Part shown: positions 25,398 through 34,217 of the stretch, piece by piece
Layout: every line of letters starts with the position of its first letter
How positions within the stretch are numbered: position 1 is the first letter of the stretch
From: Profundicola sp048268105
GTDB taxonomy: Bacteria; Bacteroidota; Bacteroidia; Flavobacteriales; Weeksellaceae
Direction: 5' to 3'
NCBI GenBank assembly: GCA_048268105.1
Contig: JBLWWH010000001.1
Coordinates: 154,142 to 218,141, forward strand
DNA length: 64,000 nt
The notes under the pieces: generated by a model
Told to the model about the DNA's origin: nothing
The model's input: the letters and a program-made list of their open reading frames with translations, nothing else
Databases searched by the model: none
Made by a program: the position numbers and the translations under genes

Positions 25398-25584
25398 GTT
25401 CTCAGTTCTCAGTTCTCTGTTCACTGTTCAACATTTACAGACAAGGCTACAAAACATGTCATATAACAACGACTAAGATTGTATTGTTGAATATAAAAAA
25501 TTGATTAGCATAAGTTTTAAAAAGTAAAATACCTTATGAATTGTGATTTACGAACAGAAAACCGTGAACCGTGAACACAAAACT
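25398..25584. repeat. Intergenic element with GTTCTCA/GTGAAC short repeats at both ends
   Basis: At 25398-25429 the units GTTCTCA, GTTCTCA, GTTCTCT, GTTCACT and GTTCA follow each other in ~7-8 bp steps. At 25551-25584 the complementary direction appears as GAACAGAAAACC, GTGAACC and GTGAACAC. The two ends are therefore imperfect inverted copies flanking about 120 AT-rich bases, like a small REP/MITE-type element inserted between moxR and DUF58. No ORF lies inside. Confidence 0.5.
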
Positions 25585-25592
25585 GTAATCGA

Positions 25593-26459
25593 ATGAAAGA
25601 TTTACTTAAAAAAGTGCGACAGATTGAAATCAAGACCAAACGCTTGACGAATAATCTTTTTATGGGTGAATACCAAAGTTCATTCAAGGGAAGAGGTATG
25701 GTTTTTTCTGAGGTTAGGCCTTATCAATATGGTGATGATGTTAGGAATATCGATTGGAACAAAACGGCTCATTTCTCCGAACCTTATGTGAAAGTTTTTG
25801 AAGAAGAAAGAGAACTGACCTTGATGCTTTTGGTGGATGTTAGTGCTTCACAAAACTTTGGAACTCGAAAGCAGTTAAAAAAACAAACTGTAGCCGAAAT
25901 CTGTGCTACCTTGGCATTTTCTGCTATGGCCAATAACGACAAAGTAGGACTCCTACTCTATTCAGACCAAGTGGAATTATATCTTCCGCCAAGCAAAGGT
26001 AAATTTCAAGCTCTAAGAATTATTAGAGAATTAGTAGAATACGAACCTAAAAATGCTAAAACCGATTTAAATGCAGCACTAAACTTTTTATTAAGTACCC
26101 AAAAGAGAAAAAGTATTTGTTTTATTTTATCTGATTTTACGGATATTAACTATGAGAAGTCTCTCAGAATTGCTGCACGTAAACATGAATTGACCGGAAT
26201 TAGAGTTTATGACGAAAAAGAAGAATTTCTCCCTAATATTGGACTAGCAAATATAGTTGATAATGAAACAGGTGAAATGCGCATGATTAACACATCTTCG
26301 GCAAGCGTTCGCAGAAATTATGAACAATTCTACCGAAGAGTCAGAGATCAATTTATAAATATTTTCTCTAAATCAGGTGCAGGAACTATAGAAATTAGAA
26401 CCGACCAGGACTATATAAAGGCTCTTTTAACCTACTTTAAAAGTAACCATGCGGCATGA
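25593..26459 (+). CDS. DUF58 domain-containing protein of the Bat operon
   Basis: This 288-residue cytosolic protein has the DUF58 signature SSFKGRGMVFSEVRPYQYGDDVRNIDWNKTA split over residues 29-59, followed by a VWA-like fold with a MIDAS-like LVDVSASQNFG (DxSxS) and the LSDFTD segment. DUF58 proteins are constant partners of MoxR ATPases. The 3' end overlaps the next gene by 4 bases (ATGA), so translation is coupled. Its precise role in the membrane-associated Bat complex is not known. Confidence 0.9.
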   Translation: MKDLLKKVRQIEIKTKRLTNNLFMGEYQSSFKGRGMVFSEVRPYQYGDDVRNIDWNKTAHFSEPYVKVFEEERELTLMLLVDVSASQNFGTRKQLKKQTVAEICATLAFSAMANNDKVGLLLYSDQVELYLPPSKGKFQALRIIRELVEYEPKNAKTDLNAALNFLLSTQKRKSICFILSDFTDINYEKSLRIAARKHELTGIRVYDEKEEFLPNIGLANIVDNETGEMRMINTSSASVRRNYEQFYRRVRDQFINIFSKSGAGTIEIRTDQDYIKALLTYFKSNHAA

Positions 26460-27487
26460 TGGGAAGTGAAATTTTTTCAAAGGATTTTTATAAAAAATTA
26501 TACTTAAGAAGCTTGAGTATAGCACAAGTATTGGTTATTTTTATTCTCTCACTCCTACCCTACTCTGTTCATTCACAGATACAAACCGAATTAAATCCAA
26601 ATATAATTTTAATTGGTGATACAGCTTCTCTTAAAATAACAGTTACATACGATGCTCGCCAAAAAGTTATATTACCACAAATTGGGGATTCACTTAATTC
26701 TTTTTTAGAAGTATCTAACGTGAACATAGACTCCATGAAAGTTGGTAATAATGCCAATTATATACAGACCATCACCTTAACCAGTTTTGATATAGGTGAT
26801 TTCTTGGTGAATTCATTACCGGTTGTAATAGATGGAGATACACTTCTCACGAGTTCTAAACGATTAGAAGTAAGAGATCTAGAAGTGGATGCAGATTTAG
26901 ATAAAATGTATCCCATTAAACCTATCATTCCACAAGAAATAACTTGGTGGGAAAAGAATAAAAAATATTTAGCCTATTGGGTTGTGGGAATTTTATTGGC
27001 AATAATAATTATAGTGTTGATTTGGTTGTATTTAAAAGCAGCCAAGAAGAATAAATATGTGAGTAAACCACTTCTTCCACCTTATGAAGAAGCCTTGGAG
27101 AATCTTAAGAAACTAGATAAAGAAAACTATTTAAGTAAGCAGAATTATAATCAGTTTTATACAGATTTAAGTTTTATTATAAGACGATATTTTAGCAGAC
27201 GATTTGATTTCCCAGCAATGGCTTTATTAAGTGGTGATTTGCCTGCTTACATGAAAAATAAGGAATTACTTACCGAAAGCGAAGCAGAACAATTATCAGC
27301 TTTTTTAAAGGATTCAGACTTAGCTAAATTTGGAAGAACGATTCCAGCTGAAGAAAAACATAAATATTATAGAAATTGGATTGAGGAAATTATTCAGAAA
27401 ACTAGACCGATTTTAGAAGAAGACATTCCGCAACATATGCAGGATGAAGTAGAACAAGAAAAACTCAGAAAATTAGATAATCGATAA
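26456..27487 (+). CDS. Bat operon membrane protein (DUF4381/BatD-like)
   Basis: This 343-residue protein has an N-terminal signal anchor (about 20-41), an extracytoplasmic Ig-like beta region (about 45-160), one transmembrane helix (172-194) and a C-terminal cytoplasmic helical domain resembling DUF4381 proteins (PYEEALENLKKLD, then FSRRFDFPAMALLSGDLP). It sits where MoxR-VWA operons usually encode such a protein, between DUF58 and the first VWA gene, overlapping the former by 4 bases and the latter by 1. The family assignment is by layout and context more than motif. Confidence 0.72.
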   Translation: MMGSEIFSKDFYKKLYLRSLSIAQVLVIFILSLLPYSVHSQIQTELNPNIILIGDTASLKITVTYDARQKVILPQIGDSLNSFLEVSNVNIDSMKVGNNANYIQTITLTSFDIGDFLVNSLPVVIDGDTLLTSSKRLEVRDLEVDADLDKMYPIKPIIPQEITWWEKNKKYLAYWVVGILLAIIIIVLIWLYLKAAKKNKYVSKPLLPPYEEALENLKKLDKENYLSKQNYNQFYTDLSFIIRRYFSRRFDFPAMALLSGDLPAYMKNKELLTESEAEQLSAFLKDSDLAKFGRTIPAEEKHKYYRNWIEEIIQKTRPILEEDIPQHMQDEVEQEKLRKLDNR

Positions 27488-28491
27488 TGGGAAATTTTGA
27501 GTTTTCGAATCCGTGGTTTTTATTACTTCTTTTGCTCATACCGCTTTTAATTTTGGGGCGATTGGCATTCAGGAATCAGGTATCTGAACCCATGAAAATG
27601 CCTTCTATCAAAGCATTCGGTAAAACAGAAACTTGGTATAGCTATATTCCTACTTTGCTCTATATGTTACGAATTACCGCATTGGTATTCTTGATTATTG
27701 CTATGGCTAGACCTAGAAAAGTAGATGTAAGTACCAAAGTTCGTTCAGATGAAGGTATTGATATCATGATGGTGGTCGATATTTCACTAAGTATGTTGGC
27801 TAGAGATCTAAAACCTACTAGATTGGATGCATTACAAGATGTTGCAGAGGAATTTGTTAGCAAAAGACCAGCAGATCGAATTGGAATGGTGGTTTATTCT
27901 GGAGAAGCAGTTTCTAAAGTGCCATTGACTTCTGATAGAGCGATTATGATCGACGAAATTAGAAATCTAAATTTAGATGAATTAGAGCCCGGAACAGCCA
28001 TTGGTATTGGTTTAGCAACAGCTGTAAATCATTTAGAGCATAGCAAAGCTAAGAGTAAGGTAATTATTCTCATGTCAGATGGGGGAGAAAGCCCGGTAGA
28101 TTATAGCAACAACAAAGTTTATATTAGCCCAGAAGATGCGGCACAAATTGCAGCCGATAGAAACATTAAGGTGTACACCATAGGAATCGGAACCAATGGA
28201 TTTATTCCTTTGCCTAGAGGTTATGAACACTATCCACAACGTGCTTTTCAATTAGACGAGCCTTTGTTACAATATATTGCTAATACAGCGAATGGTCTCT
28301 ATTTCCGTGCTACGGATAATCAAAAATTAGATGAGATTTATGCTGAAATCAATGAGTTAGAAAAGAGTGAAGTCAACGAAATTAAATACTATAATTACAC
28401 AGAGTTTTATAGAACATTTCTTTTCTATGCCTTATTCTTTATATTATTAGATACCGTTTTAAGAACCTTGATATTTAGACAGATAGCATGA
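27487..28491 (+). CDS. batA: VWA domain-containing protein BatA
   Basis: This 334-residue inner-membrane protein has two N-terminal transmembrane helices (about 10-27 and 58-75), a VWA domain (about 90-300) with an intact MIDAS site D98-I-S100-L-S102, the GTAIGIG threonine and the MSDGGE aspartate, and a C-terminal helix (about 312-332). BatA is part of the Bacteroides aerotolerance system, tied to oxidative-stress survival. The N-terminal BatA-type membrane motif (PWFLLLLLLIPLLI) is typical. Its 3' end overlaps batB by 4 bases. Confidence 0.92.
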   Translation: MGNFEFSNPWFLLLLLLIPLLILGRLAFRNQVSEPMKMPSIKAFGKTETWYSYIPTLLYMLRITALVFLIIAMARPRKVDVSTKVRSDEGIDIMMVVDISLSMLARDLKPTRLDALQDVAEEFVSKRPADRIGMVVYSGEAVSKVPLTSDRAIMIDEIRNLNLDELEPGTAIGIGLATAVNHLEHSKAKSKVIILMSDGGESPVDYSNNKVYISPEDAAQIAADRNIKVYTIGIGTNGFIPLPRGYEHYPQRAFQLDEPLLQYIANTANGLYFRATDNQKLDEIYAEINELEKSEVNEIKYYNYTEFYRTFLFYALFFILLDTVLRTLIFRQIA

Positions 28492-29504
28492 TAAGCAGCC
28501 ATTGGGATAAACCAAATTATATCATTTTTATGCTGGCGGTTTTTATCGTCATGTTTTTGCTGTATCGTCTACACAAATGGCGTGCTGAGGTAAGAGCAAT
28601 GTATGCTGATACAAATTTACAAGAAGCTGTATTTAGCCAAAAAAGCATTTCTTGGTTAAATTTTAAAAATATTTTCTTACTTCTTTCATTGGTATTTTTG
28701 GTAATTGCTTTAATGGGACCACTTTGGGGAGAAGAAGAGCAAACCCTTAAACGAGAAGGAATTGATATAGTTTTTGCCTTGGATTTATCGAATTCCATGA
28801 ATGCAGAAGATATTGCACCTAGTAGATTAGAAAAAGCCAAAAAGTTCATTATTGATTATGTTGAAACATTAGGAGGAGATAGAGTAGGATTAGTCATTTT
28901 TGCAGGAGAAGCTTATGCAGTTTCACCTTTAACAACCGATTATATGGCCATTAATTCCTTTGTGGCAGGTTTAGACACTAATCTCTTATGGAATCAAGGA
29001 ACAAATATTTCGGCTGCAGTTAGAACGAGTTTAGAGGTTCTTGGGACAGGACAAGATACAAGCAAGGCTATTATTCTGATTTCGGATGGAGAAGACCACG
29101 AAGAGGGAATAAAAGATCAGATTGCAAATGCTAATAAAAATAGAACAGAAATTTTTGCTTTAGGAATCGGTGAATCGGTTCCAGTTCCTATTCCTATGCG
29201 AACGACAGACGGCTTCGACGCTGGATATAAAGAAGATGATAATGGATCTACGGTATTAACTTCATTTCATGGCGAGAATTTGAGGAATATCGCAGAGCTA
29301 TCTGGTGGAAGTTACATCAAGATAGAAAGCCTTGAATCCACGATTAAAAAGCTGCAAAACGGTATTAATAGTTTAGAAAAAAAATCTCAGCAAGAGGTAC
29401 TTACCTTCAATAAAAAACACCAATATCAGCGGTTTTTGGGAATTTCTATTTTATTTTTCTTTATCTATACTTTAACACCAGATAAAAGAATTCTTAACAC
29501 TTAA
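28488..29504 (+). CDS. batB: VWA domain-containing protein BatB
   Basis: This 338-residue paralogue of the preceding gene has the same layout: N-terminal helices (about 10-26 and 61-78), a VWA domain with MIDAS D99-L-S101-N-S103, the GTNISAA threonine, ISDGEDHEEG, and a C-terminal helix. BatA and BatB are thought to form a membrane complex with the BatC TPR protein. It starts within the last codons of batA (ATGA overlap) and is followed after 21 bases by the TPR gene. Confidence 0.92.
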   Translation: MISSHWDKPNYIIFMLAVFIVMFLLYRLHKWRAEVRAMYADTNLQEAVFSQKSISWLNFKNIFLLLSLVFLVIALMGPLWGEEEQTLKREGIDIVFALDLSNSMNAEDIAPSRLEKAKKFIIDYVETLGGDRVGLVIFAGEAYAVSPLTTDYMAINSFVAGLDTNLLWNQGTNISAAVRTSLEVLGTGQDTSKAIILISDGEDHEEGIKDQIANANKNRTEIFALGIGESVPVPIPMRTTDGFDAGYKEDDNGSTVLTSFHGENLRNIAELSGGSYIKIESLESTIKKLQNGINSLEKKSQQEVLTFNKKHQYQRFLGISILFFFIYTLTPDKRILNT

Positions 29505-29525
29505 AGCCTTATTTTTGTGGGGAAT

Positions 29526-30197
29526 ATGAAACTCTACTTAGGTCAATTTTTGATAATGCTTTGTCTTAGCTTATTTTTTGGAGCTAGCTCCTATACTTAT
29601 GCTCAAACATTAGAAGAAAAAGAATGGATTGCTGAAGGAAATAAGTTCTATTTGCAAAAGGAGTTTGACAAGGCGAGAGTAGAGTATAGCAAGGTTATAG
29701 CTACTTCTCCCGCATCTTATAAGGCAAATTTTAACTTAGGAAATGCCTATTTTGAATTAAAGAATTATAAGAACGCTGTCACACATTTTGACAAGGCAAC
29801 TAAGGCAAGTCCAGATACATTGGAAAAAGCCAATGCTTTTCATAACTTGGGAAATAGCTTATTACAACAGCATGAATACAAAAAAGCTATCGAAGCTTAT
29901 AAGCATGCTTTAAGAAATAATCCAAAAGATAACGAAACCAGGTATAACTTGGTATTGGCAAAGAAATTGCTAAATAATCAGGATAAACAACAAAATCCCC
30001 CGGATTTACCCAAACCTTCTGACTACGCAAAGCAAATGAAATCTAAGGCAGATTTAGAAGCTGAGCAAGGAAAATTCGAAGCGGCTAGAAATCTAATGCT
30101 AGAAGCTATTCAAAAGGATTCAACGGTAATGCATTATCAATCTTATATTGATAAATTAACCGAAATTGTTGTGCTAGATACGATTAAACTGAAATGA
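29526..30197 (+). CDS. TPR-repeat protein of the Bat operon (BatC-like)
   Basis: This 223-residue protein has a signal peptide (about 1-26, ending YAQ) and at least three tetratricopeptide repeats, e.g. KANFNLGNAYFELKNYKNAV and AFHNLGNSLLQQHEYKKAI. A GTG at 29517 would add three residues; the ATG at 29526 starts a better signal peptide. TPR proteins of Bat operons are periplasmic scaffolds for the VWA proteins. The stop overlaps the next gene by 4 bases. Confidence 0.82.
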   Translation: MKLYLGQFLIMLCLSLFFGASSYTYAQTLEEKEWIAEGNKFYLQKEFDKARVEYSKVIATSPASYKANFNLGNAYFELKNYKNAVTHFDKATKASPDTLEKANAFHNLGNSLLQQHEYKKAIEAYKHALRNNPKDNETRYNLVLAKKLLNNQDKQQNPPDLPKPSDYAKQMKSKADLEAEQGKFEAARNLMLEAIQKDSTVMHYQSYIDKLTEIVVLDTIKLK

Positions 30198-30730
30198 GAA
30201 CCTTAATTATTTTGTTGATGATTTTTTCTTCTATGGCTGTCTATGGACAGAACGTAGATGATTTTTTTGTGCCGTCAGCAAATTACTATTTGAAGGATAA
30301 AACCGAAGATGCTCTAGATAAGGTGAATCAAGGACTAGAAGCGCATCCTAACAACAAAAAGCTTTTGGAGCTTAAGAAAAAGATAGAAGAGCAGAAGGAT
30401 CGTGACAAAGAAAAAGGTAAAAACAGCGATGGTAAAGAGCAAGATGATAATGCTAAACAAAACCCAGAAGAAAATAATAGCCAACAAGATTCACCTCAAG
30501 ATGATGGTAGAAATAGAGGAGAAGATGGTACAGGGAGTAGTCAAGAAGATCCTTTGAATACGGATGGAGATGAACCTTCAGAAAATATTAAAGATCAAGG
30601 AGAGCGCTTGCAAAAAGAGCGTTATGATAATATATTGAGAGCGCTAGAAAATCAGGAACAAGACACCCAAAGACGATTGATGATGGGAAATTCAAAGTCT
30701 CAAATGGGTCGTAAACAAAAGGATTGGTAA
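30194..30730 (+). CDS. Secreted low-complexity protein of the Bat operon (BatC C-terminal-like)
   Basis: This 178-residue protein has a signal peptide (1-18, ending VYGQ), one TPR-like helical hairpin (about 28-65), a long acidic and polar low-complexity linker rich in D, E, N, Q and S (about 66-135), and a conserved-looking C-terminal helix ERYDNILRALENQEQDTQRR like the end of BatC proteins. Together with the preceding TPR gene it may represent a split BatC. It overlaps the TPR gene by 4 bases and is 3 bases from batD. Confidence 0.7.
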   Translation: MRTLIILLMIFSSMAVYGQNVDDFFVPSANYYLKDKTEDALDKVNQGLEAHPNNKKLLELKKKIEEQKDRDKEKGKNSDGKEQDDNAKQNPEENNSQQDSPQDDGRNRGEDGTGSSQEDPLNTDGDEPSENIKDQGERLQKERYDNILRALENQEQDTQRRLMMGNSKSQMGRKQKDW

Positions 30731-30733
30731 TAC

Positions 30734-32500
30734 ATGCAATTAAATAAAAGTATATTTTTATTGATTTTGTTCGCTGGGACTTTTGTTTCGGCACAGATTT
30801 CCTTTAAAGCTGTTCCTGACAAAACTTCTGCTAGGGTAGGAGAAAGAATTCAGCTGAGTTTTATTATCACAACAAGTCAAGATTTAGATTTTGAACAAGT
30901 AACCTTTCCTAGTTTTACTGGTTTTCAAATGATTGGACGTAATGTGGGACAAAACTTTAGCTACACCAATGGTAGAATGACCAAGCAATTCATGGAAACC
31001 GTAATTCTAGTTCCACAAAAGAAAGGAAAATACAGCATTAACGGTGGTTATGTTATGGTAGATGGTAAAAAATACCAATCTAATCCGGTTACTTTTAATA
31101 TTTCAGAAGCTCTACCAAAAACAAAAGTTCAGGAGAGTCAGCTTGTTTTTATGGAAGTAATTCTAGATAAAAACAAAGTTTATCCCAATGAAAATATTAA
31201 TGCTGAGATTAAATTATATGCTAAATCTTTCGATGCTTTAAGACGTCGATCTGATCTAGAGGTTCCTGGTATGTCCGATTTTCAAGTAAGAGAAGTCTCT
31301 AAAAACAAGGATCGTGATTTTGAACAGGAAATGATTAATAATCAAGTATATATTTCAGAAAGTATAGCCGAATATCAGCTGACACCAAAGACTGCAGGTG
31401 AGTTAGTTATTCCTGCTTTTACGCTTAGAGTTGCTATCCCCATCGATATGTTCGATGAAAGAGTAGTACAAGTAAGAAGCAATCATAGATCTATTGATGT
31501 TGTGGACTTTCCAGCGAATGCACCGGCTATTTTTAAGGGAGCTGTGGGAGATTTTAGATTGTTATCACATTTAGATAAAAATGATGTGAATACCAAAGAA
31601 TCAGTTAATTATGAAATTGAATTAATTGGCGAAGGTAATTTTTCTAGTATTAGCTTACCCAAGATTGATGCCCCTAAAGATTTAGAAGTTTACCCATCCA
31701 AAACAAGAAATTCATTCCAAACCACTTCATCTGGTGAAAAGGGAAAGATTGTAGATCGCTATGTAATGGTGCCTCAATATGGTGGCGTTTTTAAAATTCC
31801 TGAAATCAAGTTTTGTTACTTTAACCCCAAAACAGAAAAATATATTACGATCACATCAGATGCACAAGAGCTTAAGGTAATCGGTGAAACTAAACAAGAA
31901 GTTCTATCCAATACAGACATAGCTAAATCGGACTCGATCCAACAAGACTCTATAAAGTCAGAGAAAAGTATATTGCCTGAAATTCCAGCAGAAATTAGTA
32001 ATATTTTTAAGAAACCTAAAAATGATCTAAATGTCGATAAACAAGAATCTTCTGGTTCTAATGGTTGGTGGTATGCTGGTCTAGGCCTCCCATTGATTGC
32101 AGGCTTGCTATGGTTTTTCGCCTTTAGAAAACCTAAAGATGATCAGGAAGATCAAAGGAAGGATGCATCGCTTAATTCATTAAATCTAAAATCTAAGTTT
32201 AGATCGGATTTAAAGGATTTACAGGTGGCTCAAATAAACCAAGATAACGAATCATTCCTGAGAAAAGCCAATGAAATTCTAAATGATATTGTTGTTAAGA
32301 AATCCGGTGAACACAAGATTTATGATGTAAGCGAAGCTAGAAATATACTTTCAAATCAAGTCTCGAACGACTTTGCTTCTCGTTGGGAAATGCTTTATAA
32401 TGATGTACAATCCATGTCCTACGGAATGGCATCAAATGGTATAGATTTAGAAGGAAAATACGATGCTTTAGAAGAATTGGTTAAGGAATCATTAAAATAA
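30734..32500 (+). CDS. batD: BatD family protein
   Basis: This 588-residue protein has a signal peptide (1-20, VSAQ), a large BatD beta-sandwich region (about 25-385) beginning QISFKAVPDKTSARVGERIQ, a transmembrane helix (445-465), and a cytoplasmic helical tail (about 480-588). BatD is the large periplasmic partner of BatA/BatB in oxygen tolerance. Length matches the family. It is the last gene of the operon; a promoterless 70-base gap separates it from marC. Confidence 0.9.
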   Translation: MQLNKSIFLLILFAGTFVSAQISFKAVPDKTSARVGERIQLSFIITTSQDLDFEQVTFPSFTGFQMIGRNVGQNFSYTNGRMTKQFMETVILVPQKKGKYSINGGYVMVDGKKYQSNPVTFNISEALPKTKVQESQLVFMEVILDKNKVYPNENINAEIKLYAKSFDALRRRSDLEVPGMSDFQVREVSKNKDRDFEQEMINNQVYISESIAEYQLTPKTAGELVIPAFTLRVAIPIDMFDERVVQVRSNHRSIDVVDFPANAPAIFKGAVGDFRLLSHLDKNDVNTKESVNYEIELIGEGNFSSISLPKIDAPKDLEVYPSKTRNSFQTTSSGEKGKIVDRYVMVPQYGGVFKIPEIKFCYFNPKTEKYITITSDAQELKVIGETKQEVLSNTDIAKSDSIQQDSIKSEKSILPEIPAEISNIFKKPKNDLNVDKQESSGSNGWWYAGLGLPLIAGLLWFFAFRKPKDDQEDQRKDASLNSLNLKSKFRSDLKDLQVAQINQDNESFLRKANEILNDIVVKKSGEHKIYDVSEARNILSNQVSNDFASRWEMLYNDVQSMSYGMASNGIDLEGKYDALEELVKESLK

Positions 32501-32570
32501 TAAAGTTTGTGTGGTTTAAGATTTAATAATTCTTAATTTTGCGCGCCTTAATTGAGAAAAAATAAATTTC

Positions 32571-33206
32571 ATGAATCTATTTAATCTGCTTCCCTTAGTA
32601 TCTCCCGCTGCTGGTAGTTGGTCACCCAACTTCGATTTCGAGCAAATTTTATCTGCTTTTTTAGTTTTATTTGCGGTTATTGATATTGTAGGTAGCATAC
32701 CTTTGATTGTAAGTTTGCGCCACAGAGCCGGAACCATACAATCAGAAAAAGCTTCTTTGGTTGCTGGGGCTTTGTTAATCGCCTTTTTATTTGTTGGAGA
32801 GCGCATGCTTAGCTTATTAGGAATAGATGTTTATTCGTTCGCGGTAGCGGGTGCATTGGTCTTATTTTTCTTAGCGATTGAAATGATTTTAGGCATAGAG
32901 ATTCATAAAATAGAAGAACCAAAAACGGTATCTATCGTTCCTATTGCTTTTCCATTGGTGGCAGGGGCAGGTTCATTAACCACTGTACTTTCTATTCGTG
33001 CGGAGTTCAGAGTAGAAAATATTATCGTGGCCATCATTCTGAATATGATAGTGGTATATTTGGTATTGAAGTTTGCTGATAAATTGGAGAAAATATTATC
33101 TCCTGGCGTTTTAAACGTACTTAAAAAAGTTTTTGGTATCATCTTGTTAGCCATCGCTATTAAGTTATTCTCAGCCAACTTAAATCTTTTAATTAACATT
33201 TTGTAG
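32571..33206 (+). CDS. MarC family integral membrane protein
   Basis: This 211-residue protein has six predicted transmembrane helices and the MarC/UPF0056 signatures LFAVIDIVGSIPLIVSL (N-terminal) and PIAFPLVAGAGSLTTVL (middle). MarC proteins are sometimes annotated as NAAT-type amino acid transporters, but that activity is poorly supported. The gene lies 70 bases after batD in the same direction and 34 bases before a small membrane gene; an insertion of the bat operon read-through is possible. Confidence 0.88.
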   Translation: MNLFNLLPLVSPAAGSWSPNFDFEQILSAFLVLFAVIDIVGSIPLIVSLRHRAGTIQSEKASLVAGALLIAFLFVGERMLSLLGIDVYSFAVAGALVLFFLAIEMILGIEIHKIEEPKTVSIVPIAFPLVAGAGSLTTVLSIRAEFRVENIIVAIILNMIVVYLVLKFADKLEKILSPGVLNVLKKVFGIILLAIAIKLFSANLNLLINIL

Positions 33207-33240
33207 AATATAATTTGGATCAAATAATTATCTTTGAATT

Positions 33241-33444
33241 ATGAAAGCCTTATTTTATATATTGATATTAGTATTTGTAGCCGCCATGGCCATTAGTGTT
33301 TATAACTTAGATTTCGAAGAGCCACTCTGGTCTGAAATTAACAACTATCAATGGTTGACCATCGCCGCATCAGTCTGTGGATTGCTATTGAGCGCGATTT
33401 TCCTTAGATATCAAACACTCAAAGAAAATTTAGAAAAAAATTAA
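33241..33444 (+). CDS. Small two-helix membrane protein
   Basis: This 67-residue protein has a first transmembrane helix (about 3-22), an acidic loop (FEEPLWSEINNYQ), a second helix (about 42-60) and a basic tail. Proteins of this size and layout occur in many Flavobacteriales, but I know of no function. A terminator follows 9 bases after the stop. Confidence 0.65.
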   Translation: MKALFYILILVFVAAMAISVYNLDFEEPLWSEINNYQWLTIAASVCGLLLSAIFLRYQTLKENLEKN

Positions 33445-33452
33445 AATTCAAG

Positions 33453-33490
33453 CACCGAATTTCTTATTTCAACAAGAGATTCGGTGTTTT
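33453..33490 (+). terminator. Terminator after the small membrane gene
   Basis: CACCGAAT (33453-33460) pairs with ATTCGGTG (33479-33486), with partial further pairing inside, and is followed by TTTTTAT. Confidence 0.75.
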
Positions 33491-33542
33491 TATATGCTAA
33501 AAAGATAAATGTGTGTAAGTAGAAAAAGTTTAAATCAAATAG

Positions 33543-33568
33543 AAAAGCCCATACATTGTATGGGCTTT
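33543..33568 (-). terminator. Terminator of tRNA-Phe
   Basis: AAAGCCCATAC (33544-33554) pairs perfectly with GTATGGGCTTT (33558-33568), 11-bp stem and 3-base loop. On the minus strand it ends in TTTTC six bases after the tRNA 3' end. Confidence 0.75.
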
Positions 33569-33573
33569 CTATG

Positions 33574-33646
33574 TGGTACCTCCAGGAATCGAACCAGGGA
33601 CACAAGGATTTTCAGTCCTTTGCTCTACCAACTGAGCTAAGGTACC
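33574..33646 (-). tRNA. tRNA-Phe (GAA)
   Basis: Read on the minus strand the 73 bases fold as a tRNA: acceptor stem GGTACCT with AGGTACC, D-arm TAGCTCAGTTGGTAGAGC, anticodon stem-loop GGACTGAAAATCC with anticodon GAA, and T-arm CTGGTTCGATTCCTGG, discriminator A. The 3' CCA is not encoded (genomic bases are CAT). It is a single tRNA gene with its own terminator. Confidence 0.97.
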
Positions 33647-33709
33647 GCTCTAAAATTGGAATGCAAATATAACACTTATTTTATATCAACAAAACAAAAA
33701 TCAAAAAAA

Positions 33710-34066
33710 ATGCAAAAAATTATAGTTGAGAACATCCAAATTTACACCAACCATGGTTGTATGGACGAGGAAGGAAAAATTGGATCTGAGTATAGCGTAA
33801 GCTTAGAAATTCATGCAGATCTTATGAAATCAGCTGATACAGACGATTTAGATGATACTGTAGACTATGTACACTTGAATCAAATCGTACACACGGAAAT
33901 GAATATTCGTGCGAAACTCTTAGAAACTGTAGCTCTTAAAATTTTAAATAGAATAGGAGAGGAGATAGTACAAGTTAAGTTTGCTGAGGTTAAAATCTCT
34001 AAAATTAACCCTCCAATGGGCGGAAATGTGGAGAAAGTAAGTGTGATTTTTAATCAAACTTATTAA
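33710..34066 (+). CDS. folB: Dihydroneopterin aldolase
   Basis: This 118-residue enzyme starts MQKIIVENIQIYTNHGCMDEE; an earlier ATG at 33656 would add 18 residues overlapping the tRNA promoter region and is rejected. The FolB motifs are present: the glutamate in GCMDEEGKIGSEY near residue 22, LDDTVDYVHLN, LETVALKIL and the lysine-containing AEVKISKINPPMGG. It converts dihydroneopterin to hydroxymethyl-dihydropterin in folate synthesis. It is preceded by an A-rich leader and followed by a GC-rich hairpin. Confidence 0.9.
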   Translation: MQKIIVENIQIYTNHGCMDEEGKIGSEYSVSLEIHADLMKSADTDDLDDTVDYVHLNQIVHTEMNIRAKLLETVALKILNRIGEEIVQVKFAEVKISKINPPMGGNVEKVSVIFNQTY

Positions 34067-34089
34067 TTCAATAAGATATTTAAAAGTAA

Positions 34090-34118
34090 ACAACCCCACC
34101 GACGCGCGATGGGGTTGT
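34090..34118 (+). terminator. Hairpin after folB (possible terminator)
   Basis: ACAACCCCA (34090-34098) pairs with TGGGGTTGT (34110-34118) around an 11-base GC-rich loop, but no T-run follows. A second weak inverted repeat, ACGAAT...ATTCGT, lies at about 34137-34167. Confidence 0.45.
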
Positions 34119-34217
34119 AAATTCTAACACATGAGGACGAATACAATTTAGTGTTTGCATTCGTTCTAAATTATTCAAACTGTATGCCAATAGTAATTTT
34201 TAAGTCAGCTAATTTCT

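Noticed and set aside
33656..33709. Longer folB starting at the ATG of 33656
   Set aside because: The extra 18 residues do not resemble FolB and overlap the tRNA-Phe promoter region; the ATG at 33710 gives the family N-terminus.
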